Below, piece by piece: positions 7,365-14,449 of a stretch of 22,983 nucleotides of DNA; the first letter of the stretch is position 1, and the number at the start of each line of letters is the position of its first letter. Source of the stretch: a virus. The stretch covers positions 1-22,983 of IMG/VR virus record IMGVR_UViG_3300032223_000078; one strand, 5' to 3'. The notes below the pieces were generated by a model. That model worked only from the letters and a program-made list of their open reading frames with translations, searched no databases and had not been told where the DNA came from. Position numbers and translations under genes: made by a program.

Positions 7365-9121
7365 TAAATAACAGACCCCTTCTCCATAACAAAATCCGTA
7401 GATACCCAATGCACATCAATACCAGCAGAAATCATATTCAAGTTAATACCACCTGAATATCCTAATCCTGTCACACCTTGCCAATTCCTTGAAATAACCA
7501 AGTTTCCAGCGAATACATCATTATCCCAATGGGCTAAATCCCATACAGCCGTAGTGGTAGGAGTTTGCTGAAAAGATACTTTTCCAAGGTTATTTTGGGT
7601 TTGAAAGTCAGTATTAATACCGCAATAAATACCAGGAGCGCCTACATCCACTAGGAAAGTTGGTCTAACCATCGTAAAACGCTTTTGTTGACCAGGGTTA
7701 TCAAAATAACTATAAGCTTGCTGACAAGTAGCAGAGATTTGAGCGCCATTATCAGCGTTTGTATCCCAAAACTTACCTACAAAGCCATTTCCACCAAAAT
7801 ATAAATCATCGTTGTGTAACTCAAAGCAAGTAGTATTAATTCCTGTGAAATTGCACCAAGCCTTGCTAATTGTGTGCATTACATATTGTTCTGTTCCTGT
7901 AGGATTAGGAATATTAATAACCAACATATTAGGTTTAGCATAATAAATTACTTGCCAACCAAAATAATTAGAATAAGCGTCTGCTTCTTGAGAAATTTCG
8001 TAATAAATCTTATCGGTAATATTTACTCTAGGGTCTAGGCGGCTAGATTGCAATGCAGAAGCTAAAGGTACTAATCCGTCTTGGGTAAGCAATAAGATGT
8101 CACCAGCCCATTTAAGATAGCATCTACGGCTAAAGACATAGCCTAATTGCCAAACGCCTTTAAGCGCCCATGTAGTGACATCTGAAGGGTCTGTACCGTT
8201 ATAAACGATAATCTCGCCCATATTGGTAATAAATACTGCGTAATCGTCAGCGCCTTGACCAGCATCAATAGTCCAAGTAGCCATGCCTTGAAGAAAGCCA
8301 CCGTTGCGAGCAATCCCACCAAAATATAAAGGAGAAGCTGCACCACCTAAAGAATCAGTCGGTAAATACCATACATCTAAGGTATCTTTTTGCGTAAAAT
8401 ATAAGCGGTTTTTAAATAAATTAACGCTTACAAAAGTATTAGGGTTTACACCAGTTACGCCATAATTAACAAGATAAGAGCCAACTGTAATAGCATTAGT
8501 AGCAGGAGTGCTACTCATTGTGTAAGTAAATGTAGAAGTTCCTGTAACTGTAACTACAAAAGTGCCGTTATAAGCTGAAGGTGCTGCGCCAGATATAGTA
8601 ACTTCATTACCAGTAACTAATCCATGAACTGTTGCTGTAGTTAATGTTGCAACTGCACCTACATGGGTAATTGAAGTAATTGAAGCAGCCGTTCCTGTGG
8701 TTGCCATCTTAATCCAGTTAGTACCATCATAGATTAAAGTAGGGTCTGTGCCATTACAGGCAACTAAAAAATTACCACCAGAATTGCTAATATTAATATA
8801 TTGCAGTTTATCGTTTGTAATGGTAGCAACGGAAGTTGCAGTCGGTGTATCGCAGTTATAAATAGTCGTGCCAGCAGCAGCAAATAACTTTTGAGTATTT
8901 GCGCCAGCATAGTTCATTACAGTATTAACTTGACCTGTAATCCCTATAGAATACTTAGAATACCCTTTACGCAACTGTACATCAGTAGGCGTAGGATAAA
9001 GATTAGTTAATGTTACCGCATCTGTAGGCGGCATTGCCGCTACGGAATCCCTAGCGTTCCAACCACCAATAGGTGCAGTAATTGAGGTTGTAAGGGCAGT
9101 TTGAGGTTTAGCAACTGCCAT
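7364..9121 (-). CDS. Tail nozzle-like protein (podovirus tail stabilisation family candidate)
   Basis: A 585-aa beta-rich protein. The N-terminus carries PIGGWNARDSVAAMPPTDAV and LYPTPTDVQLRKGYSKY, a signature of a widespread podovirus tail protein family. Repeated blade-like units follow (KLFAAAGTTIYN, NFLVACNGTDPTLIYDGTNW, YAVFITNMGEIIVYNGTDP), consistent with a beta-propeller like the P22 gp10 or T7 gp12 nozzle. Residues ~146-212 form an inserted small beta domain (HGLVTGNEVTISGAAPSAYN) resembling FCCH-type inserts of other phage proteins. It lies directly after the adaptor candidate and before the GNAT gene. The protein probably closes the tail tube after packaging. The propeller and nozzle assignment is by resemblance and position. 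Confidence 0.7.
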   Translation of the reverse strand: MAVAKPQTALTTSITAPIGGWNARDSVAAMPPTDAVTLTNLYPTPTDVQLRKGYSKYSIGITGQVNTVMNYAGANTQKLFAAAGTTIYNCDTPTATSVATITNDKLQYINISNSGGNFLVACNGTDPTLIYDGTNWIKMATTGTAASITSITHVGAVATLTTATVHGLVTGNEVTISGAAPSAYNGTFVVTVTGTSTFTYTMSSTPATNAITVGSYLVNYGVTGVNPNTFVSVNLFKNRLYFTQKDTLDVWYLPTDSLGGAASPLYFGGIARNGGFLQGMATWTIDAGQGADDYAVFITNMGEIIVYNGTDPSDVTTWALKGVWQLGYVFSRRCYLKWAGDILLLTQDGLVPLASALQSSRLDPRVNITDKIYYEISQEADAYSNYFGWQVIYYAKPNMLVINIPNPTGTEQYVMHTISKAWCNFTGINTTCFELHNDDLYFGGNGFVGKFWDTNADNGAQISATCQQAYSYFDNPGQQKRFTMVRPTFLVDVGAPGIYCGINTDFQTQNNLGKVSFQQTPTTTAVWDLAHWDNDVFAGNLVISRNWQGVTGLGYSGGINLNMISAGIDVHWVSTDFVMEKGSVI

Positions 9122-9123
9122 AA

Positions 9124-10035
9124 TTAAGACCCATACCCTGTGTCTGGTATGTTGGCATAACCAATAAGCACTTTACTTGGATAAGGAGCAAAACTAAGGT
9201 TAGGAGCGCCTTTGTCGTTAGCTTTAGCAACTGACAAATAACGGTTATAGTCGGCTGTTAAAGCGGTAGTATCAAAAGACTTAATTTGGAAATATTTAAG
9301 CTTAGTAGCTAAAACCATAATACGGTCATCTAAGACTGTAGTATCGGTATCTGCAATAAAGCTGTTTTGTACTGTTCCTGTAGCGCTTCTAGCCCATCCT
9401 TTAGAGCGGTATTCCCATCCTAAATACTCATTAGTATTCATTGGTGGCCAGATTTGGAATTGGTTATCCAATATGCGCCATCTGATTCTTGGGCCAGTCG
9501 AGATGTAACCAGACTTTAGCCATTGCCATTGTTGAGCATCTTCAGGCCCTAACATTTCCCAATGCTTAGTCTTATCCCAATGAGTACGGTCTGTAATGGT
9601 TTCAAAGTCATCAGGAAGGCTGTAGGCGGTCTGAGCTAATACAACTGAGCCTGTGCCTGAACCATTAGCCATTTGGCTCATTACAATCTGTTTTGTAGTG
9701 TTATTGGCTGATACTACATTGGTATCTTGGTTAATGTTATAACCTGTAACTTGCCATTGACTTGTAACACCACTAATATCTAATCCGCTAGGTACAGTCA
9801 ATGTAGTAGAACCATTGACCGTAGTAGCGTTTGTTGTTATAGCTTGAGTATAAAAACGATACTGCACTTGTAAAGCTTGCCAATCGTACTCTTTTAGCAA
9901 ATCATAACCAGAACCATTCATCAATGCTAAAATCTGTTGAACATCTTGGTTAGGATTACCAGCAACGCTAGTAGAAACGGCTAAATTAAGCTCGGATTGA
10001 ACTTGATTTACAAGTTGCAGCATTGTTTGTGACAT
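9124..10035 (-). CDS. Head-tail adaptor / tail accessory protein candidate
   Basis: A 303-aa protein. Its N-terminal helix block (MLQLVNQVQSELNLAVSTSV, DVQQILALMNGSGYDLLKEY, DWQAL) is characteristic of a protein family found just before nozzle-type genes in podoviruses and podovirus-like prophages. A beta-rich middle (TTVNGSTTLTVPSGLDISGV) is followed by an aromatic region (DRTHWDKTKHWEMLGPEDAQ, RIRWRILDNQFQIWPP, YLGWEYRSKGWARS). The C-terminus is helical. Start ATG 10035 lies one base after the preceding stop with AAAGG upstream. By position it may be equivalent to P22 gp4 or T7 gp11, which join the portal to the tail. I recognise the family but not a proven function. Confidence 0.6.
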   Translation of the reverse strand: MSQTMLQLVNQVQSELNLAVSTSVAGNPNQDVQQILALMNGSGYDLLKEYDWQALQVQYRFYTQAITTNATTVNGSTTLTVPSGLDISGVTSQWQVTGYNINQDTNVVSANNTTKQIVMSQMANGSGTGSVVLAQTAYSLPDDFETITDRTHWDKTKHWEMLGPEDAQQWQWLKSGYISTGPRIRWRILDNQFQIWPPMNTNEYLGWEYRSKGWARSATGTVQNSFIADTDTTVLDDRIMVLATKLKYFQIKSFDTTALTADYNRYLSVAKANDKGAPNLSFAPYPSKVLIGYANIPDTGYGS

Positions 10036-10036
10036 A

Positions 10037-10657
10037 TTAAGCCTTTGATTCTACTTTTGTTTTGCGTGGTTTTTTAGTTCCAACAGCAGCAAGTAGAGCC
10101 GTCATTTGAGATTGCATCTCAGCGAGCTTTGCGTCTGTTTCTGCTTTGATTTTAGCATTTTCTTCACGAAGTTGCGTTACTTCTTCTTCTCGCTTGGAAA
10201 TATCAGCAGTTTGATTAGCTACAGACAAGAAAGCCTTGGCTTTATCCCTAAAAGCATAAGGTGACATACCAGCAATCATACCTATACGCTGTAATTGTTG
10301 GTCACCACAGCCAGCTATAGCTTCTACGGTATAAAATTTAATACCTTTTAGTTCCTCTGCTTGTCCCATAGTCAATAAAGGCCATTCTGACAAGGGAGTT
10401 CCTGTAAAACCTTCATGGTTTCCAGTTTTGTTCTGATAATCAGCCCAATGTAAGGGAAATCTACGCTTATGGCGTTCTTCAGCAATAGTATCAATGATAT
10501 TAAGCTGGTCACCAGGGGTCATAATTGTGATGAAATCCATCTCTTTAAAGATTGGTCTACCTTGGGCAAGTGTTTCATCTTTGATTTCGATTGGGCGCTT
10601 ATAAAAGCGTACTGCTAGTTGCGAATCCGCATTACGGACATCTGATTCAATAGCCAT
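10037..10657 (-). CDS. Conserved phage protein with HhH-like segment and C-terminal coiled coil
   Basis: A 206-aa protein with a strong ribosome site (AGGAG, seven bases before ATG 10657). The middle contains HKRRFPLHWADYQNKTG, GTPLSEWPLLTMGQAEELKG and IKFYTVEAIAGCGDQQLQRI. This pattern, GTPL-x-x-WP followed by a helix-hairpin-helix-like EEL...TVE-x-I-A-G, is one I know from many phage head-region proteins. Residues ~155-190 form a coiled coil (ISKREEEVTQLREENAKIKA, ETDAKLAEMQSQM), and the last 15 residues are basic. It lies between the capsid block terminator and the adaptor gene. A minor head or neck role is likely. DNA contact through the HhH-like segment and basic tail is only an inference. 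Confidence 0.6.
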   Translation of the reverse strand: MAIESDVRNADSQLAVRFYKRPIEIKDETLAQGRPIFKEMDFITIMTPGDQLNIIDTIAEERHKRRFPLHWADYQNKTGNHEGFTGTPLSEWPLLTMGQAEELKGIKFYTVEAIAGCGDQQLQRIGMIAGMSPYAFRDKAKAFLSVANQTADISKREEEVTQLREENAKIKAETDAKLAEMQSQMTALLAAVGTKKPRKTKVESKA

Positions 10658-10684
10658 TTAATTCTCCTAAGGGATTAGGTTGTT

Positions 10685-10720
10685 AAAAAGAAAAAGGGAC
10701 TCCCCTTGTGAGGAAGTCCC
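10685..10720 (-). terminator. Strong rho-independent terminator after decoration-like gene
   Basis: Read on the minus strand, GGGACTTCC, a seven-base loop and GGGAGTCCC form a nine-base-pair stem with one G-T pair. It is followed directly by TTTTTCTTTTT. It begins 20 bases after the stop codon at 10740 and lies 28 bases before the next start (10657). Orientation is clear, since the T tract is only on the minus-strand exit side. Confidence 0.9.
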
Positions 10721-10739
10721 AGGGTACTACAGGTAAATC

Positions 10740-11048
10740 TTAAACAGAAGCTGCTGAAAACCAAGCATAATCACCAGATGCCAAAGCTATTGCTGGGGAC
10801 AAATATGTACCAGCAGAACCAGTTGCAACAAATGTTGATGCGTTGATAGAACAGGTCGTTGTAGATGCTGTAATCGCTGCACCAGCAGTAGCGAATACAT
10901 AACGACGACCATCAGAACCAAAAGTTTCTGCACCTAATGGGCCAAATGCAGGAATTACTTCTGCAGTTGTACCGTTAGTAAGAGCAAAATCTACTGAGGT
11001 TGTTGTTGCTAGATTAATACCAGCGATAGGTAGTACGGAATAAGCCAT
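10740..11048 (-). CDS. Small head decoration-like protein
   Basis: 102 aa from ATG 11048, preceded by AAAGGA at ideal spacing. A longer reading from 11078 adds ten poor residues and runs into the terminator stem, so it is rejected. The protein is Ala/Thr/Ser/Gly-rich and predicted all-beta (VLPIAGINLATTTSVDFALT, AFGPLGAETFGSDGRRYVFA, ITASTTTCSIN). GSDGRRYVFA followed by a beta-strand segment is a pattern seen in small proteins encoded next to podovirus capsid genes. The position immediately after the capsid gene, with its own terminators on both sides, suggests high-copy structural use as a capsid decoration or head fibre protein. No enzyme motif is present. The function is inferred from position and composition. 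Confidence 0.65.
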   Translation of the reverse strand: MAYSVLPIAGINLATTTSVDFALTNGTTAEVIPAFGPLGAETFGSDGRRYVFATAGAAITASTTTCSINASTFVATGSAGTYLSPAIALASGDYAWFSAASV

Positions 11049-11076
11049 GATATTTCCTTTATTAGTTAAATAGACC

Positions 11077-11100
11077 AAAAATAAGGGTTTCCCCTTATTT
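11077..11100 (-). terminator. Intrinsic terminator after major capsid gene
   Basis: On the minus strand AAATAAGGG, a GAAA tetraloop (written with the stem as GGG-GAAA-CCC) and CCCTTATTT form a perfect nine-base-pair hairpin (arms 11079-11087 and 11092-11100). A run of T follows. It starts one base after the capsid stop codon and ends about 29 bases before the decoration gene start. A/T-rich outer pairs make it moderately strong, so partial read-through is expected because the downstream gene has no evident promoter. Confidence 0.8.
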
Positions 11101-11101
11101 C

Positions 11102-12082
11102 TTAGTTGGTCATAATGCCTTGCAAGAAGCTGTTAGAAGTAGTCAAATTACCAGCCCAACCATACAACTTAACGATTGCGTCTTGGTTAATTGCTTGACG
11201 CTCGCCACCAATAGGTACAAAATTACGCTCTTTGTGTGGACGCAAGAAAATGTAGTTGGTGTTCAAGAAGTACATTGTGTTAGTAGGTTGTTCAGCACCA
11301 TAACCACCACCCAATACAACATCAGCAGAAGTACCACCACCGTAGAACTTCAAAGAAGCGAAACCAGCAGCGCCAGCTTCTTCTGAAGCGATACGCTGAA
11401 TAGCTTGCAATGACTGTACATACAGGCTGTAGAAGTTGTTATCAGCAACAATCAAGTCAGCTTTGTCTGTACCACGAACTAATTGAATAGCTGTAGAAGT
11501 CATCTTAGCCAAGATGTTTGATGTAGTAATAGTTGTACCTGTTGTAGCTACGTTCTGCCAGAAAGACCAGTTAGCACGGTTAATACCACCGTATGTGCCA
11601 GATGTAGGAACAGCAGCAACAGCAGCAGCCAAACCATCTAAATTTTTACCACCGTTACCTGTACCGTCAAGGAACAAGTCACCAGAGATGCGGTTTAAAA
11701 GGCGAGCTTCAGAAACTTGCATACGACCATCTAAAAGGTCAATGATTGCTTCTTTAGAGCTGTTTTGCAACATTTCTAAGCCAGACATAGTAACTGCATC
11801 AGCGTACTGAGCAATTTTGTACTGAGCAGCAGAAATAGGGCTATCTGGAGCAATGTTCAATACTTCATAGCCACTATAAGAGTTAGCGTTGTTAGTATTT
11901 GGGTCGTTGTACATGATTTCTTCCAAAATCACATTACCACCTGAAAATGGGCGTACATTGCCCTTAGAATTCAATCTTTGTAGGATTGCGTTGTTGTTTG
12001 TTAAGTTGTCTGCCAATTCACCGCTACGACTTTGAATGGTTGTAGCGATAATATCGGTGATTGCTGAGTTAGCAAATGCCAT
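11102..12082 (-). CDS. Major capsid protein, HK97-fold type
   Basis: A 326-aa protein with the look of a podovirus major capsid protein. The N-terminal helix is AFANSAITDIIATTIQSRSG, and an E-loop-like region follows (NVRPFSGGNVILEEIMYNDP). Then come a conserved spine-helix block (AAQYKIAQYADAVTMSGLEM, LQNSSKEAIIDLLDGRMQVS) and P- and A-domain type sequence (KADLIVADNNFYSLYVQSLQ, RPHKERNFVPIGG). The C-terminus is KLYGWAGNLTTSNSFLQG. Context confirms it: the scaffold candidate is immediately upstream and a decoration-like gene downstream. Start ATG 12082 has AAAGGA eight bases upstream. Hundreds of copies build the icosahedral head. The HK97 fold is inferred from family resemblance. The gene ends just before a terminator, in line with high expression. 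Confidence 0.85.
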   Translation of the reverse strand: MAFANSAITDIIATTIQSRSGELADNLTNNNAILQRLNSKGNVRPFSGGNVILEEIMYNDPNTNNANSYSGYEVLNIAPDSPISAAQYKIAQYADAVTMSGLEMLQNSSKEAIIDLLDGRMQVSEARLLNRISGDLFLDGTGNGGKNLDGLAAAVAAVPTSGTYGGINRANWSFWQNVATTGTTITTSNILAKMTSTAIQLVRGTDKADLIVADNNFYSLYVQSLQAIQRIASEEAGAAGFASLKFYGGGTSADVVLGGGYGAEQPTNTMYFLNTNYIFLRPHKERNFVPIGGERQAINQDAIVKLYGWAGNLTTSNSFLQGIMTN

Positions 12083-12121
12083 GATTATTATCCTTTAAAA
12101 TTTGTCCAAAATTAGACTAAG

Positions 12122-13180
12122 TTAAACCCTAGAGCCTCCATTGGCTTCCATCTGTTCTGCCAATAAAGCCCTTCTATCCTTTTTGTCTGCACCACCAGTA
12201 ACTGTTCCATTAGGAGTAACGGAACGAGGACTAACAGCAGCAGCCTTAGCTTTAGCTACCTGTTGCGACTTTGAGGCTTGTTGTTTAGCACTAGAGATGA
12301 GTTTCTCTTGTTCTAAACCCCATGCTTCATCGTTAATGCGAACAGCTATCTTATAAGCCGATTCAAGGTCTTGGGCCTTCCCTAGCTCAAGTAGTTGAGC
12401 CATTTCTTCCCTAACCAATTCAAAATGCGGTGCTTTACCACCACTTTTAAAACTTTCAATCTCACCCATTAACCGTTGATTTTCCTCTTGGGCGAATTTA
12501 CCTTTGATGGTCGAAACCTCTTGGTTGACTCTAGCAAGCTGATTCATTAGCTGTTGAGCGTAAGGGTCAACTTGTTGCTGCTGACCAATATTTCCTAATT
12601 GTATACCATAATCTGATGCAAGTCTTTGAAACAACTGTACTTTTTGCTCATAAGGAGCTTTGGTTAAAACCATGTGCGCTCTACCAAGGTTATTAATCCA
12701 TGCGGCAGGGTTAATTCCTTGTTGTTCTAATTCGGGTACAAAAGGTGTAATTGCTTCTTTTAAAGATTTAGCCTGGTCTGCTTCAGCCTTATAAGTGCTT
12801 ACGCCTTTTTGATATTCGGATTCACGCTGATTAGCGTATTCGGCAAACTTAACAAAATCATTTTTGTCAATTTGTTCGCCTTTTTCCATTTTGTCCCAAA
12901 TATCCTTGTATTCCTTTTTCCAAGTAGTAGGGCGTTTATAGGTTACTTGTTCCTCTATATTTTCCTCTGGCGCTTCAGCTTCAAGCTCCTCACTTAAAGA
13001 TTGTTCTTCTTGTTTAGCAAATTGCCCTTTTTCATTTCGAACTTTTTCTTGAGCAGATTCTTCGGAAATATCATCTTGAGCAACTTCAATGCTTTTCTCC
13101 TCTGGTACTTCCAAAGAACCTTCTTCAGCTTGTTCCATTGCAGCTTCTAGCATTGACCTACGGTCTAATTCTTCTGACAT
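12122..13180 (-). CDS. Capsid scaffolding protein
   Basis: A 352-aa acidic, highly helical protein immediately before the capsid gene, the usual place of the scaffold. The first ~75 residues are rich in Glu (MEQAEEGSLEVPEEKSIEVA, SLSEELEAEAPEENIEEQV). The central part has a conserved-looking block (YKRPTTWKKEYKDIWDKMEK) and coiled coil (VSTYKAEADQAKSLKEAI). The C-terminus is Lys/Arg/Ala-rich (KQQASKSQQVAKAKAAAVSP, KKDRRALLAEQMEANGG). An acidic body with a basic C-terminal end is typical of podovirus scaffolds, where the C-terminus contacts the coat protein. Start ATG 13180 has a strong AGGAGA ribosome site four bases upstream. The scaffold leaves the procapsid during maturation in the family, here assumed. 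No protease domain is visible. Confidence 0.75.
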   Translation of the reverse strand: MSEELDRRSMLEAAMEQAEEGSLEVPEEKSIEVAQDDISEESAQEKVRNEKGQFAKQEEQSLSEELEAEAPEENIEEQVTYKRPTTWKKEYKDIWDKMEKGEQIDKNDFVKFAEYANQRESEYQKGVSTYKAEADQAKSLKEAITPFVPELEQQGINPAAWINNLGRAHMVLTKAPYEQKVQLFQRLASDYGIQLGNIGQQQQVDPYAQQLMNQLARVNQEVSTIKGKFAQEENQRLMGEIESFKSGGKAPHFELVREEMAQLLELGKAQDLESAYKIAVRINDEAWGLEQEKLISSAKQQASKSQQVAKAKAAAVSPRSVTPNGTVTGGADKKDRRALLAEQMEANGGSRV

Positions 13181-13188
13181 AACTTCTC

Positions 13189-13560
13189 CTAATATTTAAG
13201 TTTTTCGTAAGCCATTTCAGCGATTTGGCGTTTTCTTGTTTCATTAGATTTGCGGCTAATTTCAATGGGTTTATGCTGTGTTGGCACATCATTGCCAAGT
13301 TCAATCATTCGATGCTGTTTTAAATGGTTTCTATGGTGGCTACGGCTTTTAATCCATGAACCATCTACTTGAGAAACATAGCCTTCAATATCAGATTGAA
13401 TCATGTGAGTCAGTTGTTTAGGTTGATTTTGCTTTTCTAGCCATGATTTTTTAGCTTCTTCTAAACCAAGTGTCGGAGTCCATATTTCCATGAAATAATC
13501 CTCATCTGACAGCTTGACAGCGTGATTTCCTTCTTCATATCCACAATTAGGACATTTCAT
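13189..13560 (-). CDS. Small phage protein with N-terminal CxxC motif and basic HRNHLKQH segment
   Basis: A 123-aa protein, ATG 13560 overlapping the previous stop as TAATG, with GGGAG seven bases upstream. The N-terminus MKCPNCGYEEGNH has one CxxC knuckle, but no second Cys pair follows, so a complete zinc ribbon is not present. Zinc could still be bound using His or by pairing between subunits. Residues ~57-90 (DIEGYVSQVDGSWIKSRSHH, RNHLKQHRMIELGND) are a family signature I recognise from many phage genomes near head genes, usually of unknown function. The C-terminus is basic and helical (SRKSNETRKRQIAEMAYEKL). It lies between the glycosyltransferase and scaffold genes. The basic HxxH-rich segment might bind nucleic acid; this is an inference. 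Confidence 0.6.
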   Translation of the reverse strand: MKCPNCGYEEGNHAVKLSDEDYFMEIWTPTLGLEEAKKSWLEKQNQPKQLTHMIQSDIEGYVSQVDGSWIKSRSHHRNHLKQHRMIELGNDVPTQHKPIEISRKSNETRKRQIAEMAYEKLKY

Positions 13561-14354
13561 TACATTCTCCCTATAAGTTCTGGTATTTTATGTACTTCAT
13601 CTTCTTCAACTGTTATTACAGAGTCATACCAAGAACCATGTTTCCAACGCCAGCATTTAAACTCTTTTTTAGGCATGATGCAAATGGTTTTAACTCCTAA
13701 AGCGCCAGCTAAATGAGCTATACCTGTATCGACTGTTACAAGCCCTTTACAAGCTTTTAAATGACTTGCAGTTTTATTCCAATCTTCTTTCCAGCCATCA
13801 TTAGGCAAAGGTGACCAAAACCTATCTTCTTGTGGATTAAACGAATATGCGTCAGGGCCTACAATTTCCAACATTTTTTCTGGATTAATAGTGCGAACAT
13901 AATGCAAAAGACCTTTAGATGTAGCCCAATTTACTGCTAATTTTTTAGGAATATTGCTTGGCAAAGCATCTAAATAACCTTCTGAGCTTACTATTTTGGT
14001 AGTAGTAATGGGAAATAATGCTTTTGCATACGCTGGAGATAGGCTTATATAGTAAGGCAGAGAAATAATGCCAATCCAGTAGTCTGATTCAGTAGCTATA
14101 CCTTCTTCAGGCATATTACTAAATACATCAACGCACTCCATTTGCCCAAATAAATGATGTAATGAGCCATTTTGTAGTAATACTACGGATTTAGCACCCA
14201 TTACTTTTAAAAATGGTAGGAATCGAGCATATTGGATAATGTCACCAAAGCCTTGCTCTGCAAGAACAGTAATAGTCTTACCTAATAAGCTTTGACCTTC
14301 CCAAACAGGCATTTTTAATGGCTGAGTATAAGGTTGAGCTTGATTTGCCATCAC
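13560..14354 (-). CDS. GT9-like glycosyltransferase (TPR-GT9 family), start uncertain
   Basis: 264 aa if started at GTG 14354. Motifs of the glycosyltransferase family 9 domain of TPR-linked enzymes are clear: LPVWEGQSLLGKT-like entry (residues 14-26), AEQGFGDIIQYARFLP (32-47) and the C-terminal nucleotide-sugar site VDTGIAHLAGALG (208-220). GT9 members transfer sugars such as ADP-heptose to LPS or other acceptors. The frame is open 40 codons upstream, to 14474, and this stretch (KKAYEHLHAGRLEAGFRLFE, YRWHPAVM) matches the region just before the GT9 domain in relatives, so the true protein probably begins earlier. It contains no ATG, GTG, TTG or CTG. An AUU at 14465 with GAGG seven bases upstream, a frameshift from the upstream gene, or truncation could explain this. 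The gene overlaps the end of the upstream gene in that case. Substrate and acceptor are unknown. Confidence 0.75.
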   Translation of the reverse strand: MMANQAQPYTQPLKMPVWEGQSLLGKTITVLAEQGFGDIIQYARFLPFLKVMGAKSVVLLQNGSLHHLFGQMECVDVFSNMPEEGIATESDYWIGIISLPYYISLSPAYAKALFPITTTKIVSSEGYLDALPSNIPKKLAVNWATSKGLLHYVRTINPEKMLEIVGPDAYSFNPQEDRFWSPLPNDGWKEDWNKTASHLKACKGLVTVDTGIAHLAGALGVKTICIMPKKEFKCWRWKHGSWYDSVITVEEDEVHKIPELIGRM

Positions 14355-14449
14355 CGCAGGATGCCAACGATACTCAAATAATCTAAATCCAGCTTCTAAT
14401 CTGCCAGCATGGAGGTGTTCGTAAGCTTTTTTATATTCTGTGTGTGGAT

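Noticed and set aside
11514-11810. 98-codon plus-strand frame antisense to the capsid gene
   Set aside because: The capsid reading is firmly supported, and this frame has no domain or initiation signal.
12083-12121. TTGGAC and GATAAT before the capsid gene considered as a sigma70-like promoter
   Set aside because: The two boxes are only about 11 bases apart, too close for a functional promoter; the sequence is explained by an A/T-rich leader with a ribosome site.
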